From Bacteroidota bacterium (GTDB lineage: Bacteria; Bacteroidota; Bacteroidia; Chitinophagales; LD1), in the NCBI GenBank assembly GCA_016722375.1, contig JADKJG010000001.1, positions 124,001 through 188,000 of the forward strand: a DNA stretch of 64,000 nucleotides, read 5' to 3'. Made by a program: the position numbers and the translations under genes. The number at the start of each line of letters is the position of its first letter. The stretch's first letter is position 1. Positions 18,288 through 28,687 of this stretch are shown one piece after another. A model generated the notes under the pieces. The model saw only the letters and a list, made by a program, of their open reading frames with translations, was not told the origin of the DNA and did not search any database.

Positions 18288-20443
18288 TTATTTACCCACT
18301 AAAAGCCTTTCGGTTTGGGAGTAATCGGCCCCAGAAAGGTGCACCAGATATAGACCTGCGGGCAGGTTCTCTAAAGGAAGCAAGATGGCACTGTCGGTGA
18401 TGACGGACTGATATACCGTTTCTCCCAGCATATTGACCAGAGCCACTCGGCGGAAAGTATGATCTAAAGGCAGACGCACAGCCGCCATACCCGAAGCGGG
18501 ATTCGGAAATATCTGTACATCCACCCGTTTCAATTCTCGAATATCCAATGAGGCATTGTTACCGAGATTCACATTGTCGAGGTAAAGAACATTGCCCCAT
18601 CCCGTCACATTCTCAAACTTGAACGATACCTTCTTCTGTTCTTTCAAGTCAAGCAGCGGAATCTTAACGGTCTTCCACCAGTTGGCGCTGGTTTTAAACA
18701 GTACGGTTTGATCAGGGGCTGTCGCCAGTTCCGTGCCGGTCTGGCTCCAAAGACGTTCCCATTTACTACCGCAATTGGTGCTGTAATATACGTTCAATGA
18801 GTCAAAGCGAGCGGCGCTATAGCGGGCATAAGACACATCGAAACTCAATTCAGGGGATTGGATACCTGAAAAATCATAAGCCGGAGTGATCAAAGCATCT
18901 CTTCTTTTGTTGGGATTAGAGCTATACCACAGATTATTAATCGAAGCACTGGTAGCGCTTTGCTCATAAGCACCGAAGGCGTTGGCAGATTCCCAACTCA
19001 CATCGTTGTTCGGATTACTTAAACTCCAACCCTGTGGAGGGAAATCAGCTTCAAAGCCTTCGAAATCGGCAGAGGGATTCCTACTCCTCCATCATAAACA
19101 TAGAACACCACATCCTTACTATCGTTCGTGCTGAGATTGTCCGCCGGCTGCCCGTTTGGGGTTTCAAACGTTACATAGAGCGAGTGATCGCCCTGTAACA
19201 GATTGGTTTCTGCCAATAGCACCTTCGCCTCTTGCTGCATGGCCAAGGAGCCATTCCAGTTTTGGCTTTGCACCGCTCCTCCATCCCATTGGTAATAAAT
19301 CTTACCGGAAGTCAGCGTAGTCAAACCCTCATTCTTTAAAATAATAGCTGGCTGGAAACCAAGAGAACATACTGTGTCTTTCGGAAAAGGAATATCGGCC
19401 ACCGCCGCGTCCAAACTGTAATAACATTTAGAGGCAGCAGTCTTTATAATAGAACGCTGACTATTCAGAACACCGATCATCCTTTCGGCCTGCTTGGGTG
19501 TAAACATGGCCATGCACTCATCGTTCACATAGTCCATATAGTTCATAAACATATCTCCGTTTGGCCCGTTGTTGCAAGTTACATGCGGAAACACCGGGCA
19601 ACCGAAATTCAAATCGGCCTGATCGGGAGTATCCGATATATAATCGCTGCCTCCATTCGGGTCGTTTGCACATTTCCCATCATCATCACCCCATATATGA
19701 AGCAATCCCAGCCAATGTCCCACTTCGTGAACCATAGACTTTCCCTTGTTGTGCCCTGTTAAACCGGTAGGTGATGATGCACCAATCAGGTTAAAGCGGC
19801 ATACCACTCCGTCGCGGTCAGATTGTGTAACACCCGGGAAAGAGGAGTAAGCTAAAATTCCCTGATCGGTCAGGCTGCCGCCCATTCTCACCGTCCATAT
19901 ATTCAAGTAGCGGTTGCGATCCCAGATAGTGGCGGGCTTCAATACTTTATCAATGGTGGAAGATGAATCCCAAGATTCGCGGCTCATTTCATGGCGAATG
20001 ATTCCCGTAGTCGGGTTGCCACTGGGGTCGAATTTAGCCAAGCAAAACTGAACATTGACATTAGCCACCAACGGCTTAAACACATCCGGCACCGTTCCGG
20101 CGGCGGCATCCATATTATTATAAGCCTGATTCAGGATATCTATCTGCGAATAAACCTGCGATTCGGTAATGTTCTCACCCGTGCCTACCGCGTCTCCATT
20201 ATGGATAATATGAAACACGACCGGAATGAAGATGACCTCATTCGCCGCCCGAGAAGATGGATGCGTCGGCTCTTGTTTCAGTCCTTCTATAAAGTCATGA
20301 TACCGCTGCTGCATCTCCGGGTTGTCGCGCAGTTGCTCCTGCACCACATCCATCGAACCACACCAAGACTTTTCCTGCGCCTGCAACGCCACGCTGCCAC
20401 TCAACAGGGCAGCCAACATCATTTGTTTTAAACCATTATTCAT
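18288..20443 (-). pseudogene. M43 metalloprotease with T9SS sorting domain, one-base frameshift
   Basis: The N-terminal frame (20443 to 19019) has a signal peptide (MMLAALLSGSVALQAQ) and a pappalysin/cytophagalysin catalytic domain with HEVGHWLGLLH (HExxHxxGxxH) and a Met-turn MNYMDY. The C-terminal frame (to 18288) has a jelly-roll-like domain and a type A T9SS sorting domain (FPNPASG..., LPAGLYLVHLSGAD, RLLVGK). The two join as GIPSADFEGFEADFPPQGW if one C is added to the GGG/CCC run at 19074-19076. Nothing else is decayed, so a sequencing deletion is more likely than gene death. Product: a secreted zinc protease anchored or released through T9SS. Confidence 0.8.
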
Positions 20444-20845
20444 AAGCAATAGTGAAGATAAGGAGCAATGCCCGCTTTGTAAGCCTTTCGGCTGTTGTAA
20501 AAAGTTAAATGAACAAACCTTATGGGGCAAATAAGGAAGGCGCGAAAATACTCTACCTCCCGCTATCTGCAAATGCTCGCCTTTCTTTTTACATTAAAAT
20601 GACAATTAGAGTAGCTGTTTTGAATAGTTCGTATCAGCGACGCGCTATCGGCGCAACCCGAAGCCTTTGAAAAAGCACCGGATAATCACCTACGGAGGAA
20701 AATAATATCACAGCCCCTACGTCTATAGCAGCACTCTTATCTGTTTCCAATTTTTATTGATTTAACATTAGCCAAGATGAAATTAATCGAACTTGCAGTC
20801 GTTAAGAGAGGATTCCTCTTCTTTATCAAACAAAAACAAATCATT
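20444..20845. other. Intergenic region between divergent secreted genes
   Basis: No gene is supported. It presumably holds the back-to-back promoters of the M43 protease (minus) and the beta-barrel protein (plus). No clean TAnnTTTG pair is seen. A weak dyad lies at about 20640-20670. The open frame entering from 20777 is only an upstream extension of the next gene. Confidence 0.5.
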
Positions 20846-21733
20846 ATGAAAACAGTCAGAAACATATTAGCAGCGGTCTTTATCCTCTTCGGAGCCGCCT
20901 CCTTTGCGCAAGGAAATCTCGAAGAGGTGATCTACCTAAAAGATGGCAGCATTTACCGAGGGGTGATTGTTGAAACCGTTCCACAGGTGAGTTATAAAAT
21001 ACAAATAGCCGGAGGCAGCATCATCAACATCAAGTTGGCTGATGTGATGAAGACTACGAAAGAAGAGCGCATAGAAAGAGACGAAATGTGGGGACCCGGT
21101 CGGATGGGTTTTGGCGAAGGTTTTCATGGAGGAATGGGAAGATTTCATTCCGGCTATGGCCATGATTCTACCCAAGTGCCGAGCTACATGAAAAAACGCG
21201 GTCGTTTCTTTATGGCCGAACTGAGAGGCGGTCCGGGTAATGGTAGTATCCGTCTCGTCCACGGCTTCAAAATGGGTCGCTTTGGTTTTCTGGGAATTGG
21301 TATAGGCGTTGACGGCGCTTCCTTCACCGAACGCCACATGTGGCGCAATGTTCTGGGCGACAACAACAGCCCTGTGAGCGATGGAATTTACCTTCCCCTC
21401 TATCTTCGCTATTCGGGCGATATCCTTCGCGCTCGCGTCACGCCCTTCTATTATGTAGAAGCCGGTTACGCAGCACACCCTACCGGCAAATTTATGTTCA
21501 ACGACAACGCCAACCGTAGCTGGGGAGGCCCCGTTGGTGCTGTCGGTATCGGTTGCAAATTCAACAGCCGCCATCGCGTCAACTTCAACGTGAACGTGAA
21601 TGCCAACTTCCGCAGCAATTATTTCCGCGAATCTTTTTTCAGAACTGACCAGTTTGGCAACACCGTCGAGGTGCACAACCGCCAATGGGACCGCATGTTG
21701 TTTGGTGCCTTGGGCTTTGGAATAGGGTTTTAA
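20846..21733 (+). CDS. Outer-membrane beta-barrel-like protein
   Basis: 295 residues from the ATG at 20846, chosen because it starts the signal peptide (KTVRNILAAVFILFGAASFAQG). Then comes DVIYLKDGSIYRGVIVE-like sequence, a small beta unit common at the N-terminus of Bacteroidota barrel proteins, a Gly/His-rich linker (residues ~95-125), and a C-terminal alternating beta region ending MLFGALGFGIGF with a terminal Phe, typical of outer-membrane barrels. Substrate or role unknown. Confidence 0.7.
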   Translation: MKTVRNILAAVFILFGAASFAQGNLEEVIYLKDGSIYRGVIVETVPQVSYKIQIAGGSIINIKLADVMKTTKEERIERDEMWGPGRMGFGEGFHGGMGRFHSGYGHDSTQVPSYMKKRGRFFMAELRGGPGNGSIRLVHGFKMGRFGFLGIGIGVDGASFTERHMWRNVLGDNNSPVSDGIYLPLYLRYSGDILRARVTPFYYVEAGYAAHPTGKFMFNDNANRSWGGPVGAVGIGCKFNSRHRVNFNVNVNANFRSNYFRESFFRTDQFGNTVEVHNRQWDRMLFGALGFGIGF

Positions 21734-21814
21734 GGAAGGCTTATCTCCCCTCGGCAGAGTCCTTTTCTAATGATTTGGTTGGACAAGTGACAAGCCGGGG
21801 AGAAAGGCATGTGC

Positions 21815-21910
21815 AATTTCACGCAGAGGGCGCAGAATAGCTGGGAACACAGAGAAAACACAGTAAAAATGATTCAATACGCTGCATCTTTGCGCTCGCT
21901 GCGTGAAATT
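21815..21910. repeat. Inverted-repeat element (96 bp)
   Basis: Terminal inverted repeats AATTTCACGCAG and CTGCGTGAAATT bracket about 70 bases that also contain partial complementarity (GGCGCAG / TTGCGC). It lies in the 363-base gap 21734-22096, which otherwise contains no gene. It resembles the short non-autonomous hairpin elements common between Bacteroidota genes. Confidence 0.6.
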
Positions 21911-22035
21911 TTTTAATAATTAGCTTGGAAAAGAGACAAGCCGGGAGTATAACAAAAGGCAGCCAGAGAATCTCTCCCCTGCCTGCCTGCATTTCATTCA
22001 ACATTCAGCACTCCCAATTCAGCACTCCACGCTAT

Positions 22036-22074
22036 CCTATCTCCACCCGCTAATTGCCCGAAGGCGCATGCTTC
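22036..22074. repeat. Direct repeat, copy 1 (partner at 25851-25889)
   Basis: A 32-base exact segment (22036-22067), with similarity running a few bases further after a 3-base gap, recurs in the same orientation at 25851-25882. This copy lies 30 bases beyond the stop of the PKD protein gene. On the minus strand it spells the end of an open frame (APSGN then stop), the same C-terminus as the HTH gene at 25865. Confidence 0.8.
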
Positions 22075-22096
22075 TTCCGTACGGTCTTATATCTTA

Positions 22097-25000
22097 TTAC
22101 ATTTTCACAAATAGTTTTCTGACCAGTGTAGTTGCGTCCCTTGCTTCTATAAAATAAATACCTGAAAACAGCGAACGGACATCCAGTCGGGCACTGAATC
22201 TTTGCTCCATAACTATCCGGCCGCTTGCGTCGAATATTTTTATCCATGCGGGTTCAAAATTTTCTGTTCTGATGAGCAAGGTATTGTTGACGGGATTGGG
22301 GCCAATGGTTAACAATTTACTTTCAGAATTATCAGGCAATCCATTTGGCCCGGCAACCGTATGTAAAGTTGTATTGGTGATGACCGGAGGATTGTGATCA
22401 AAATAGATAGCAGCGGTGTTGCGCAATTGTGTTCCAATACCCAATCCCGGCTTTGGATAGATGCTGAAGGCTACCCAGCCATGACTTTCCGATCCATTCA
22501 TCTGCTCAAAAGGGAGCATTATTTTTGAAAACCTGAAATACAAGGAATCATCCTTTAAGCGCACATCGCAATTATGACTCGAACCTATGAACCGGAAGGT
22601 CTGCAAGTCTAGATTCTTATCCAGTTCATCACTTAAAACAACATTGACGGCATAATCCGTTCCTGTGTTTTGGAAATTGATGACATACTTCAACTCCTGA
22701 TTGTTTTGAATTAACCCGTCGGCACCTCTTCCTGCCTCTTGCGATAATTTATTGTTGGGGTCATAGGAGGCCACTACTATCTGGTGACATCGAGAGGTGT
22801 CGTTGGCTGGATTAGCGTCCGCGCCAATCATTAATTCAATAGATGCGGTGTTATAGATATCCTGATTGATAGTTGCCCCGGGGGATAAATCATATTCCGC
22901 GTCAAAAAGAACTTGTTCAAATCCGTAAAGCTTATCTAACCATGATGTAGTATGAGTGAATGGATTGTTCGCAGAAAACAAAGTGTTATTATAGGGAATG
23001 AAATCCATAGAATTATCCGAAACGATATTTCCCTGTATATAGGCAAGATGATGCGACAGGTTGCTGATAAAAAGTTTGTAGGTTGAAGCCCGCGTCGGAC
23101 TCACAGCGCTGGTAGGAATTAATTCGATGGACACATCCTCCGATGAAGAATCAATACCAATCCCGAAATTATTCTTCGTCGAACTGCTGCCTGGCGTACT
23201 TAACGAAACAGGAATGGAAGAGGGGGAAACCGGTAAGCTGGCATAAAGTCCTCCCGGAGCCTTGGTTACAGTGTAGTTACCGGTCGGCAGCAACATCGTG
23301 TAGCTTCCGCTTTTTGCCGTAATGACAGACTGATTTCCGGCCTTCACTATTTCATTTCCCAAATAAGCTTCAAAACTATTATCCCTGATTCCGTTTTGAT
23401 TAAAGTCTGCAAACACAGCCCCCGATAGCTTGGACATGTTGGTCACAATTCCAAAATCAAAACCACATTGCCTCATACCGGGTGTGGGAAATATATGAGT
23501 ATATGACGCTATATTGAAGGGGAGCGTGTAGTATGGATTCACTCCGTAATCCAGACTTATATATAGGTAGCTGTCAAAAGGCACTATTGCTGAAAAGTAT
23601 CCCAAAGAGTCGGTGCTGACATGCAATGTTGTATTGCCGGTTTCATACAAAATATCGCCGTCCACAATAGGCGGCTCACCAGCATCTTGGATTCCATTGA
23701 TGTTTGCATCGAAAAACACATGTCCGCAAATTGTATCATTCCATTCGGTGGCAAGAACGACTTGGCAAACCGTATCGCTACACAAACTGTTGGTATCGGT
23801 GGCAATCACACATACGTTGTAGTAACCCTGTCTTTGGTAGGCATGTATCGGGTGGTTGCCGTCGCCTTTGGTTCCGTCGCCGAAAATCCAATTATACCGG
23901 ATGGGTAAATTAGAGCCTGATGAATAGGCGGAAAGCTCTAGTGTTTTTGACGATGAAGGATAGTTCTGGAAACTAGCGCTTACATTACACTCCACCACCA
24001 CGGTGTCGCACATGCCGTAGGTGCTGCATCCGGGCATCGTCACCTGAAAACACGCCACATATACTCCCAGCGAATCATATTGGTGGGCGACGTTCGTGCC
24101 TACTGAACTGGTGTCGCCATCGCCAAAATTCCACCACAAGGAAACCGGTGGTGTGGCATAACGGTATAAATTGCTCGTATTGAACCGGACACCCAGATAA
24201 GAATCGGAGTAGAAATTAAACTTGCCCATTTCCGCGCTACAGGTGTCCATGTTAACGGTTCGGTATGACATAACGGTGCAACCGGTCACGGTGTCGGTGT
24301 TATAGAGTTTGACTAGGTATGGTCCGTAGGTGGCGTAGTGGTGCAAGATGTTGGGAGTTGTGGAGGTAGCCCCGTCGCCAAAATCCCACAAGCAATTTGT
24401 GAAATTATTGCTCACCGTATTATAAAAAGTGAGCGTGGAAGCATTGAAAAATGGCTGTTTTGATGAAAATGTGGCGGAAACAGTGCAAGGATTCGACTGA
24501 CTAATAAGTACATCCTCGCAGGTGGAATCCGCACAGCCCCGCACCGTATCAGTATAGACCAAACAAGCATTAAAATATCCATAGGTAGGATACCGATGAA
24601 CGGGGGAGGCCACACCTGCTTGAGTGGTTCCATCGCCAAATTTCCATAAGATGGTGACACCGGTATAGTTGGGAAGATTACTCGAAAGACGCACCGTGAA
24701 GGTATCCAACTTGGTGTATGACGCGTAGTATGAAGGAAAGCATGTCGCTGATGGGGGATTGATCACCACCTGCACCGGTAGGCATAGGCTATCCACACAA
24801 ATGGTCTGCCCCAGCGAATCCTGTATGCTGATTTTGTGACAAATATTCTGCAGGCCCGAGGAAGAAAAATTATAGTCAAAAGAAGGCGAACTGGATATCA
24901 CCGACGAACCTCTTTTCCAGGTATGAAAGTAAGTGTAGTTGCCTTGTTGAATCTGGTCAGCAACGAAATGGTAGGTGCTGTTATTGCTCGTGCTGTAAAA

Positions 25001-25099
25001 GAAACCTGGGTCGCATTGCGAAAATGAACAGGTAGTACAGCCGATACTTAAAAGTGCAACCAGAACCGGAACAAGGAGAGAGCGGATACTTTTTTTCAT
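22097..25099 (-). CDS. PKD-repeat surface protein with T9SS sorting domain
   Basis: 1000 residues: signal peptide (LLVPVLVALLSIGCTTCSFSQ), then about four to five PKD-type repeats (WKFGDGT, WDFGDGATSTTP, WWNFGDGDTSS, WIFGDGTKGDG). An SdrD/CNA-B-like segment follows (GHVFFDANINGIQDAGEPP and VFADFNQNGIRDN), then a DUF11-like repeat (NTGTDYAVNVVLSDELD) and a type A T9SS sorting domain (IGPNPVNNTLLIRTE, FSGIYFIEARDATTLVRKLFVKM). It is a secreted adhesive or surface-display protein by architecture; ligand unknown. Its codons encode many Ser/Thr/Tyr. It is bracketed by two copies of a 32-base direct repeat. Confidence 0.88.
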   Translation of the reverse strand: MKKSIRSLLVPVLVALLSIGCTTCSFSQCDPGFFYSTSNNSTYHFVADQIQQGNYTYFHTWKRGSSVISSSPSFDYNFSSSGLQNICHKISIQDSLGQTICVDSLCLPVQVVINPPSATCFPSYYASYTKLDTFTVRLSSNLPNYTGVTILWKFGDGTTQAGVASPVHRYPTYGYFNACLVYTDTVRGCADSTCEDVLISQSNPCTVSATFSSKQPFFNASTLTFYNTVSNNFTNCLWDFGDGATSTTPNILHHYATYGPYLVKLYNTDTVTGCTVMSYRTVNMDTCSAEMGKFNFYSDSYLGVRFNTSNLYRYATPPVSLWWNFGDGDTSSVGTNVAHQYDSLGVYVACFQVTMPGCSTYGMCDTVVVECNVSASFQNYPSSSKTLELSAYSSGSNLPIRYNWIFGDGTKGDGNHPIHAYQRQGYYNVCVIATDTNSLCSDTVCQVVLATEWNDTICGHVFFDANINGIQDAGEPPIVDGDILYETGNTTLHVSTDSLGYFSAIVPFDSYLYISLDYGVNPYYTLPFNIASYTHIFPTPGMRQCGFDFGIVTNMSKLSGAVFADFNQNGIRDNSFEAYLGNEIVKAGNQSVITAKSGSYTMLLPTGNYTVTKAPGGLYASLPVSPSSIPVSLSTPGSSSTKNNFGIGIDSSSEDVSIELIPTSAVSPTRASTYKLFISNLSHHLAYIQGNIVSDNSMDFIPYNNTLFSANNPFTHTTSWLDKLYGFEQVLFDAEYDLSPGATINQDIYNTASIELMIGADANPANDTSRCHQIVVASYDPNNKLSQEAGRGADGLIQNNQELKYVINFQNTGTDYAVNVVLSDELDKNLDLQTFRFIGSSHNCDVRLKDDSLYFRFSKIMLPFEQMNGSESHGWVAFSIYPKPGLGIGTQLRNTAAIYFDHNPPVITNTTLHTVAGPNGLPDNSESKLLTIGPNPVNNTLLIRTENFEPAWIKIFDASGRIVMEQRFSARLDVRSLFSGIYFIEARDATTLVRKLFVKM

Positions 25100-25329
25100 G
25101 TGCTTTATTTTAGTTGACCAAAGCTACCACGCGTTGTGGTATTAACCCAAAAGTTTTGTCATAATACTGTCATTTTTCATAAAACAGCCTGAAATTTTAC
25201 ACCAAAATGACAAACGGAACAGAATACTAATTCCAAAGCGACCGGAAAAACTTTATGCCATCGGCATGGCGCCGCCTCATGCTTTCTAATCGCTTGCGAA
25301 CTTCTGCAAGCTCCTCCTGCGATTCATCG

Positions 25330-25755
25330 TTACAGTGATGCATCTTTTTTATTGAATTTTTTAAAGACTTGCACCGTGGGTGCAGTTTTTTCGAGTTTCT
25401 CAACCGCCGTGTTAAACTGCTTATTAAATCTGGCTATCTTTTTGAATGACTCCTCATTCATTTTCTCAATCTCCATAGGGGATATATTGTATTTATCCTT
25501 TTTCTTTTTCACTTCTTCATCTTCCAGACTATCTGAAAGGAGCTTTCTGTTTGAAGGAGTCATGTTTATAATGAATTTCTCTTTTTTTGAGGACAAGGTG
25601 AGCAGTATATTTTTTAAATCCTCATGTACTCTTTGCAATAAATCTGTGGATTCCAGTGATAGTTTTCCGGCTTCATTGCAAATGTTACTCTGCTCTTCGC
25701 ATAGTTGATTAACATGTTGCTGAATACTCTCGATACCTTTATCCTTTTCGCTCAT
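25330..25755 (-). CDS. Coiled-coil protein of unknown function
   Basis: 141 residues, strongly charged and helical (LSSKKEKFIINMTPSNRKLLSDSLEDEEVKKKKDKY is abbreviated here to its start LSSKKEKF). No signal peptide or membrane segment, so probably cytosolic. AT-rich codon use compared with neighbours may indicate recent acquisition. It sits between the two copies of the direct repeat with the PKD gene. Not recognised as any family. Confidence 0.55.
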   Translation of the reverse strand: MSEKDKGIESIQQHVNQLCEEQSNICNEAGKLSLESTDLLQRVHEDLKNILLTLSSKKEKFIINMTPSNRKLLSDSLEDEEVKKKKDKYNISPMEIEKMNEESFKKIARFNKQFNTAVEKLEKTAPTVQVFKKFNKKDASL

Positions 25756-25850
25756 AGTTCATAGCATACTATGTTTAAAAATAAGAAAAATGTATGAAAC
25801 ACAATTCCGGAATCATGAGTATCTCGGAAATAATACCGAATCAGATTTAC

Positions 25851-25889
25851 CCTATCTCCACCCGCTAATTGCCCGAAGGCGCTTCTTCG
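25851..25889. repeat. Direct repeat, copy 2 (partner at 22036-22074)
   Basis: Same 32-base segment as copy 1, in the same orientation, here covering the last codons and stop of the HTH-like gene on the minus strand. The two copies bracket 3.8 kb holding the PKD gene and the coiled-coil gene. Confidence 0.8.
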
Positions 25890-26213
25890 TTTTTCACCAG
25901 CAGCAAAACATCGGAGGGCTGAGGCCCAGATCGGCGGCGGTGGTCACTATTTCTATTCCCGAGGCCACATCAATATAGGTGACATCGGGTGCCGAAGTCG
26001 GAATATGAACCGCGCCGCCATCCATACCCGTGCGCGAATAATCACTTGTTTCATCGGTCGTCCCAAATATTTGTTGCACTGCCAACTCAGGTTTCGAATA
26101 TGCTTGTGGAACACATTGTTCGCTAAGTAGTCCACCGTCAGCCAAGGTTTGTCGAGGTCTTTAGCGAAAGATTCTTTCAGTTTTTGGATGAATTCTTTAC
26201 GAAGTGTGTCCAT
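25865..26213 (-). pseudogene. AraC-like HTH protein, broken by two one-base frameshifts
   Basis: The first frame (from 26213) reads FIQKLKESFAKDLDKPWLTV then DYLANNVFHKHIRNLSWQCN and LGRPMKQVIIRARV, which aligns in spirit with an AraC-type helix-turn-helix. The second frame carries APDVTYIDVASGIEIVTTAA, and the third carries SDVLLLVKNEEAPSGN and the TAG at 25867-25865. Both shifts go in the missing-base direction; the second lies at the GGG/CCC run 25916-25918. Joined length is about 115 residues, short for a full regulator. Function is uncertain; it may be a small DNA-binding protein. Confidence 0.45.
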
Positions 26214-26323
26214 AAAGTTTGGTTTATGTTATTCCAAATGTCAAGATTTTAGATGAATTATGCAATACCGAGCCTTTTTTACACAAAAACGCCTCCGTTT
26301 GAGCCAGTGCAAATCCGAATAGC

Positions 26324-26650
26324 GTTAACTCAACCGAAATTAGCTCTAATCAGCGGCTGATTAGCGCTAATTCTTGGCCAATTGAGGCTAATTCTCCTCC
26401 GATTAGCGCTAACCAGAAGAAAAGTGACGCTAATTTCTTTCCGATTAAAGCTAACTCATGGCCGATTAGCGCTAATTCTCCTCCCATTAGCGCTAATCGA
26501 AACAATAGTGACGCTAATTTCGTTTCGATTGACGCTAATTTTCTGCCGACTAAGGCTAATTTGGTTTGGATTAAGCTTAATGCAGCTTGAACCGCGCTTG
26601 GTTTCAGATAAACCGCGCTTGATTGAAGATAAACCGCGCGGCATTTGGAA
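26324..26650. repeat. Phased palindrome array B (21-bp period, ~16 units)
   Basis: The motif GCTAAT, often inside ATTAGCGCTAAT, recurs with its GCTAA at 26366, 26387, 26408, 26429, 26450, 26471, 26492, 26513, 26534 and 26555, always exactly 21 bases apart. Weaker units extend the phase back to 26324 and on to 26569. The last three units change motif to AACCGCGC (26590, 26611, 26632) but keep the phase. It fills most of the 618-base gap between the HTH gene and the divergent collagen-like gene; the rest (26650-26831) shows no convincing gene. Confidence 0.9.
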
Positions 26651-26831
26651 AAAAGCAAGCTTGTTTTATTTGACTTTCCGCGCACTCAAATCAATTTCTC
26701 GTTTATCTTTACTTATATGAAGCGTATATTTCTTCTGGTTCTCCGTTCTTGGGTCGGGATGGAACAACTTATTATTTTAGCAAAAGCGATTTAAGGATTA
26801 CTTTTATTCAAGGAAAACAAACATACGCCTC

Positions 26832-28619
26832 ATGAAGATGAAACACTCGCTACTCGCCACATTCATTTTATACGGGATGTTCAGTATGGCTCAAGCGCCG
26901 CAGTTGATGAACTATCAGGCCGTGGTTCGAAGCGCTTCGGGTGTTCCGGTGGCAGAGGGCACCTCCGTTGGTCTTGAATTCATCATTCATGATTTAAGCC
27001 CTGCGGGAACGATAGTTTTTTCTGAGTTACTGAATACAACCGCCACTAAGTACGGGCAAATTGATGTACAGATAGGAAGCGGTGGAGGCAATCTCGCCAT
27101 TATCAACTGGGGAAACGGGAAGAAATATCTGCAAGTCAAAGCCAAGATAGATAACGGTGCAGCGATAGATATGGGCACGGAGCAATTAATCAGTGTGCCT
27201 TATGCGCTGTTTGCGGGCGGCAGTTCCATAGGCCCCGAAGGCGTGACGGGCCCCGGCGGCCCGGTTGGTTCGGTCGGAATAACCGGCGCAACGGGCGGCA
27301 CGGGCTTGGGTGTGACGGGCGCAACGGGCGCGACCGGAGCAATGGGTTCGGGATCATCAGCCAGTGTCACGGGTCCAACAGGCGCCACAGGGCCAACGGG
27401 TGCCAATGCAGCCGACTGGAATATGACGACTTCGACCTTTGATACGACGGGTGCTTTTTCATTAAATACTGATATCCCTTCTTCAATCACTTCTTTGAAT
27501 GCCGCATGGAGAACCAAAGGAAATTCAGGGACTTTGGCAGCGCAGAACTTTATTGGCACGACCGATAATCAGGCGCTATTGGTTAAAACAAATGGTTCTT
27601 TGGCTACCAACGAGCGGATGAGATTTACTCCCACACCCCAGATAGTGGTGAACGGAACTGCTCCATACAACCGTTCGGTCATGACGGTGTATGGTGGAAG
27701 TTATCCGGGAGCGACAAACACCGCAGCCGGTACCACTAGAATTCCGGTGGTGGCAAGAAATTCAGATGGCAATTCTACCATCTATGGAGCAAACATCGGT
27801 AACGGTAAAGGGCTTTTTGGCGATAATGTGGGGAGCGGAGATGGTGTCAGAGGTTTTGCCGCCCGAAATATCGGAGTCTATGGTCTGTGTACGAAATTGA
27901 ATGGCACCACTCCTCCCGGTGTACTGGGATGGGGCAGAGGCGCCACTTATGGCACCGGTATGGTGGGTGTGGGCAATAATCTTCCAGCCTATTATTTGAA
28001 TCCGACCGGCAGCGGCGGGGCGATGGTAGGAAAGGTCTTTGGTTCTTATGCAATGGCCTATACCGGGAACGCAGGGAACATCACCGCCGGTGGTTTGTTT
28101 ATAGATACGATTGCCGGAGTTAAGTATTCGAGCTTTGTAGCCACCTACCAGAACTTTACCAATTACAAAATATTAGGCACCGGTGGCGTTTCCACCATTG
28201 TTCGTGATTTGGAAGAAAAACCGGTGGTGATGTATGTTCCCGAAGCGCCGGAGGTTTTGTTTCAGGACTATGGAAGCGGTGTTTTGAGTCATGGATATGC
28301 AGTCGTAAAACTCGATCCGGTGTTTGTGAAGAATATAAGGGTGGATGATGCGCATCCGCTTCGAGTCTTCGTGCGCGCTGAAGGAGCATCGGAAAGCCTG
28401 TATGTTTTAAATAAAACTTCGGAAGGCTTTGAAGTGAAGGAGATGAAAAACGGACAGTCGGCGGCGGCCTTTGTCTATCAGGTAGTGGCTACCAGAGCGA
28501 ATGATAAGAAAAACGGAGTGGTGGTGTCGGAATATGAGCACTTGCGTTTCCCTCCATACTTAGCGAAGGAATCGCTCATGCAAGGACTGCCCGCAGATGG
28601 AGTGAACTCAATTAAATAA
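26832..28619 (+). CDS. Collagen-like secreted protein (tandem copy 1)
   Basis: 595 residues. A signal peptide leads into QAPQLMNYQAVVRSASG, an N-terminal domain of ~110 residues shared with two other genes here. Residues ~135-195 are collagen-like Gly-X-Y repeats rich in Thr/Ala (GATGATGAMG, GPTGATGPTGAN). The C-terminal ~330 residues include a YG-rich region (VYGLCTKLNG, GVLGWGRG) and a conserved tail LFQDYGSGVLSHGYAVVKLDP found in structural or adhesion proteins. Likely a trimeric surface fibre. No C-terminal T9SS domain is evident, so the export route after Sec is unclear. Confidence 0.8.
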   Translation: MKMKHSLLATFILYGMFSMAQAPQLMNYQAVVRSASGVPVAEGTSVGLEFIIHDLSPAGTIVFSELLNTTATKYGQIDVQIGSGGGNLAIINWGNGKKYLQVKAKIDNGAAIDMGTEQLISVPYALFAGGSSIGPEGVTGPGGPVGSVGITGATGGTGLGVTGATGATGAMGSGSSASVTGPTGATGPTGANAADWNMTTSTFDTTGAFSLNTDIPSSITSLNAAWRTKGNSGTLAAQNFIGTTDNQALLVKTNGSLATNERMRFTPTPQIVVNGTAPYNRSVMTVYGGSYPGATNTAAGTTRIPVVARNSDGNSTIYGANIGNGKGLFGDNVGSGDGVRGFAARNIGVYGLCTKLNGTTPPGVLGWGRGATYGTGMVGVGNNLPAYYLNPTGSGGAMVGKVFGSYAMAYTGNAGNITAGGLFIDTIAGVKYSSFVATYQNFTNYKILGTGGVSTIVRDLEEKPVVMYVPEAPEVLFQDYGSGVLSHGYAVVKLDPVFVKNIRVDDAHPLRVFVRAEGASESLYVLNKTSEGFEVKEMKNGQSAAAFVYQVVATRANDKKNGVVVSEYEHLRFPPYLAKESLMQGLPADGVNSIK

Positions 28620-28687
28620 TCAAAGAATAAACAAGCGATTGCCGAAAAGCTTTAGAAAGAGTAGGCCATAAAAAAATAGAATCCAAA

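Noticed and set aside
22036..25889. Integrative element with att sites
   Set aside because: The direct repeats fit, but no integrase, excisionase or phage gene is present. Kept only as a finding.
26350..26720. Heptad-like frames on both strands over array B
   Set aside because: Both strands are open at once, as expected for a 21-bp repeat. No start context or signal is seen.
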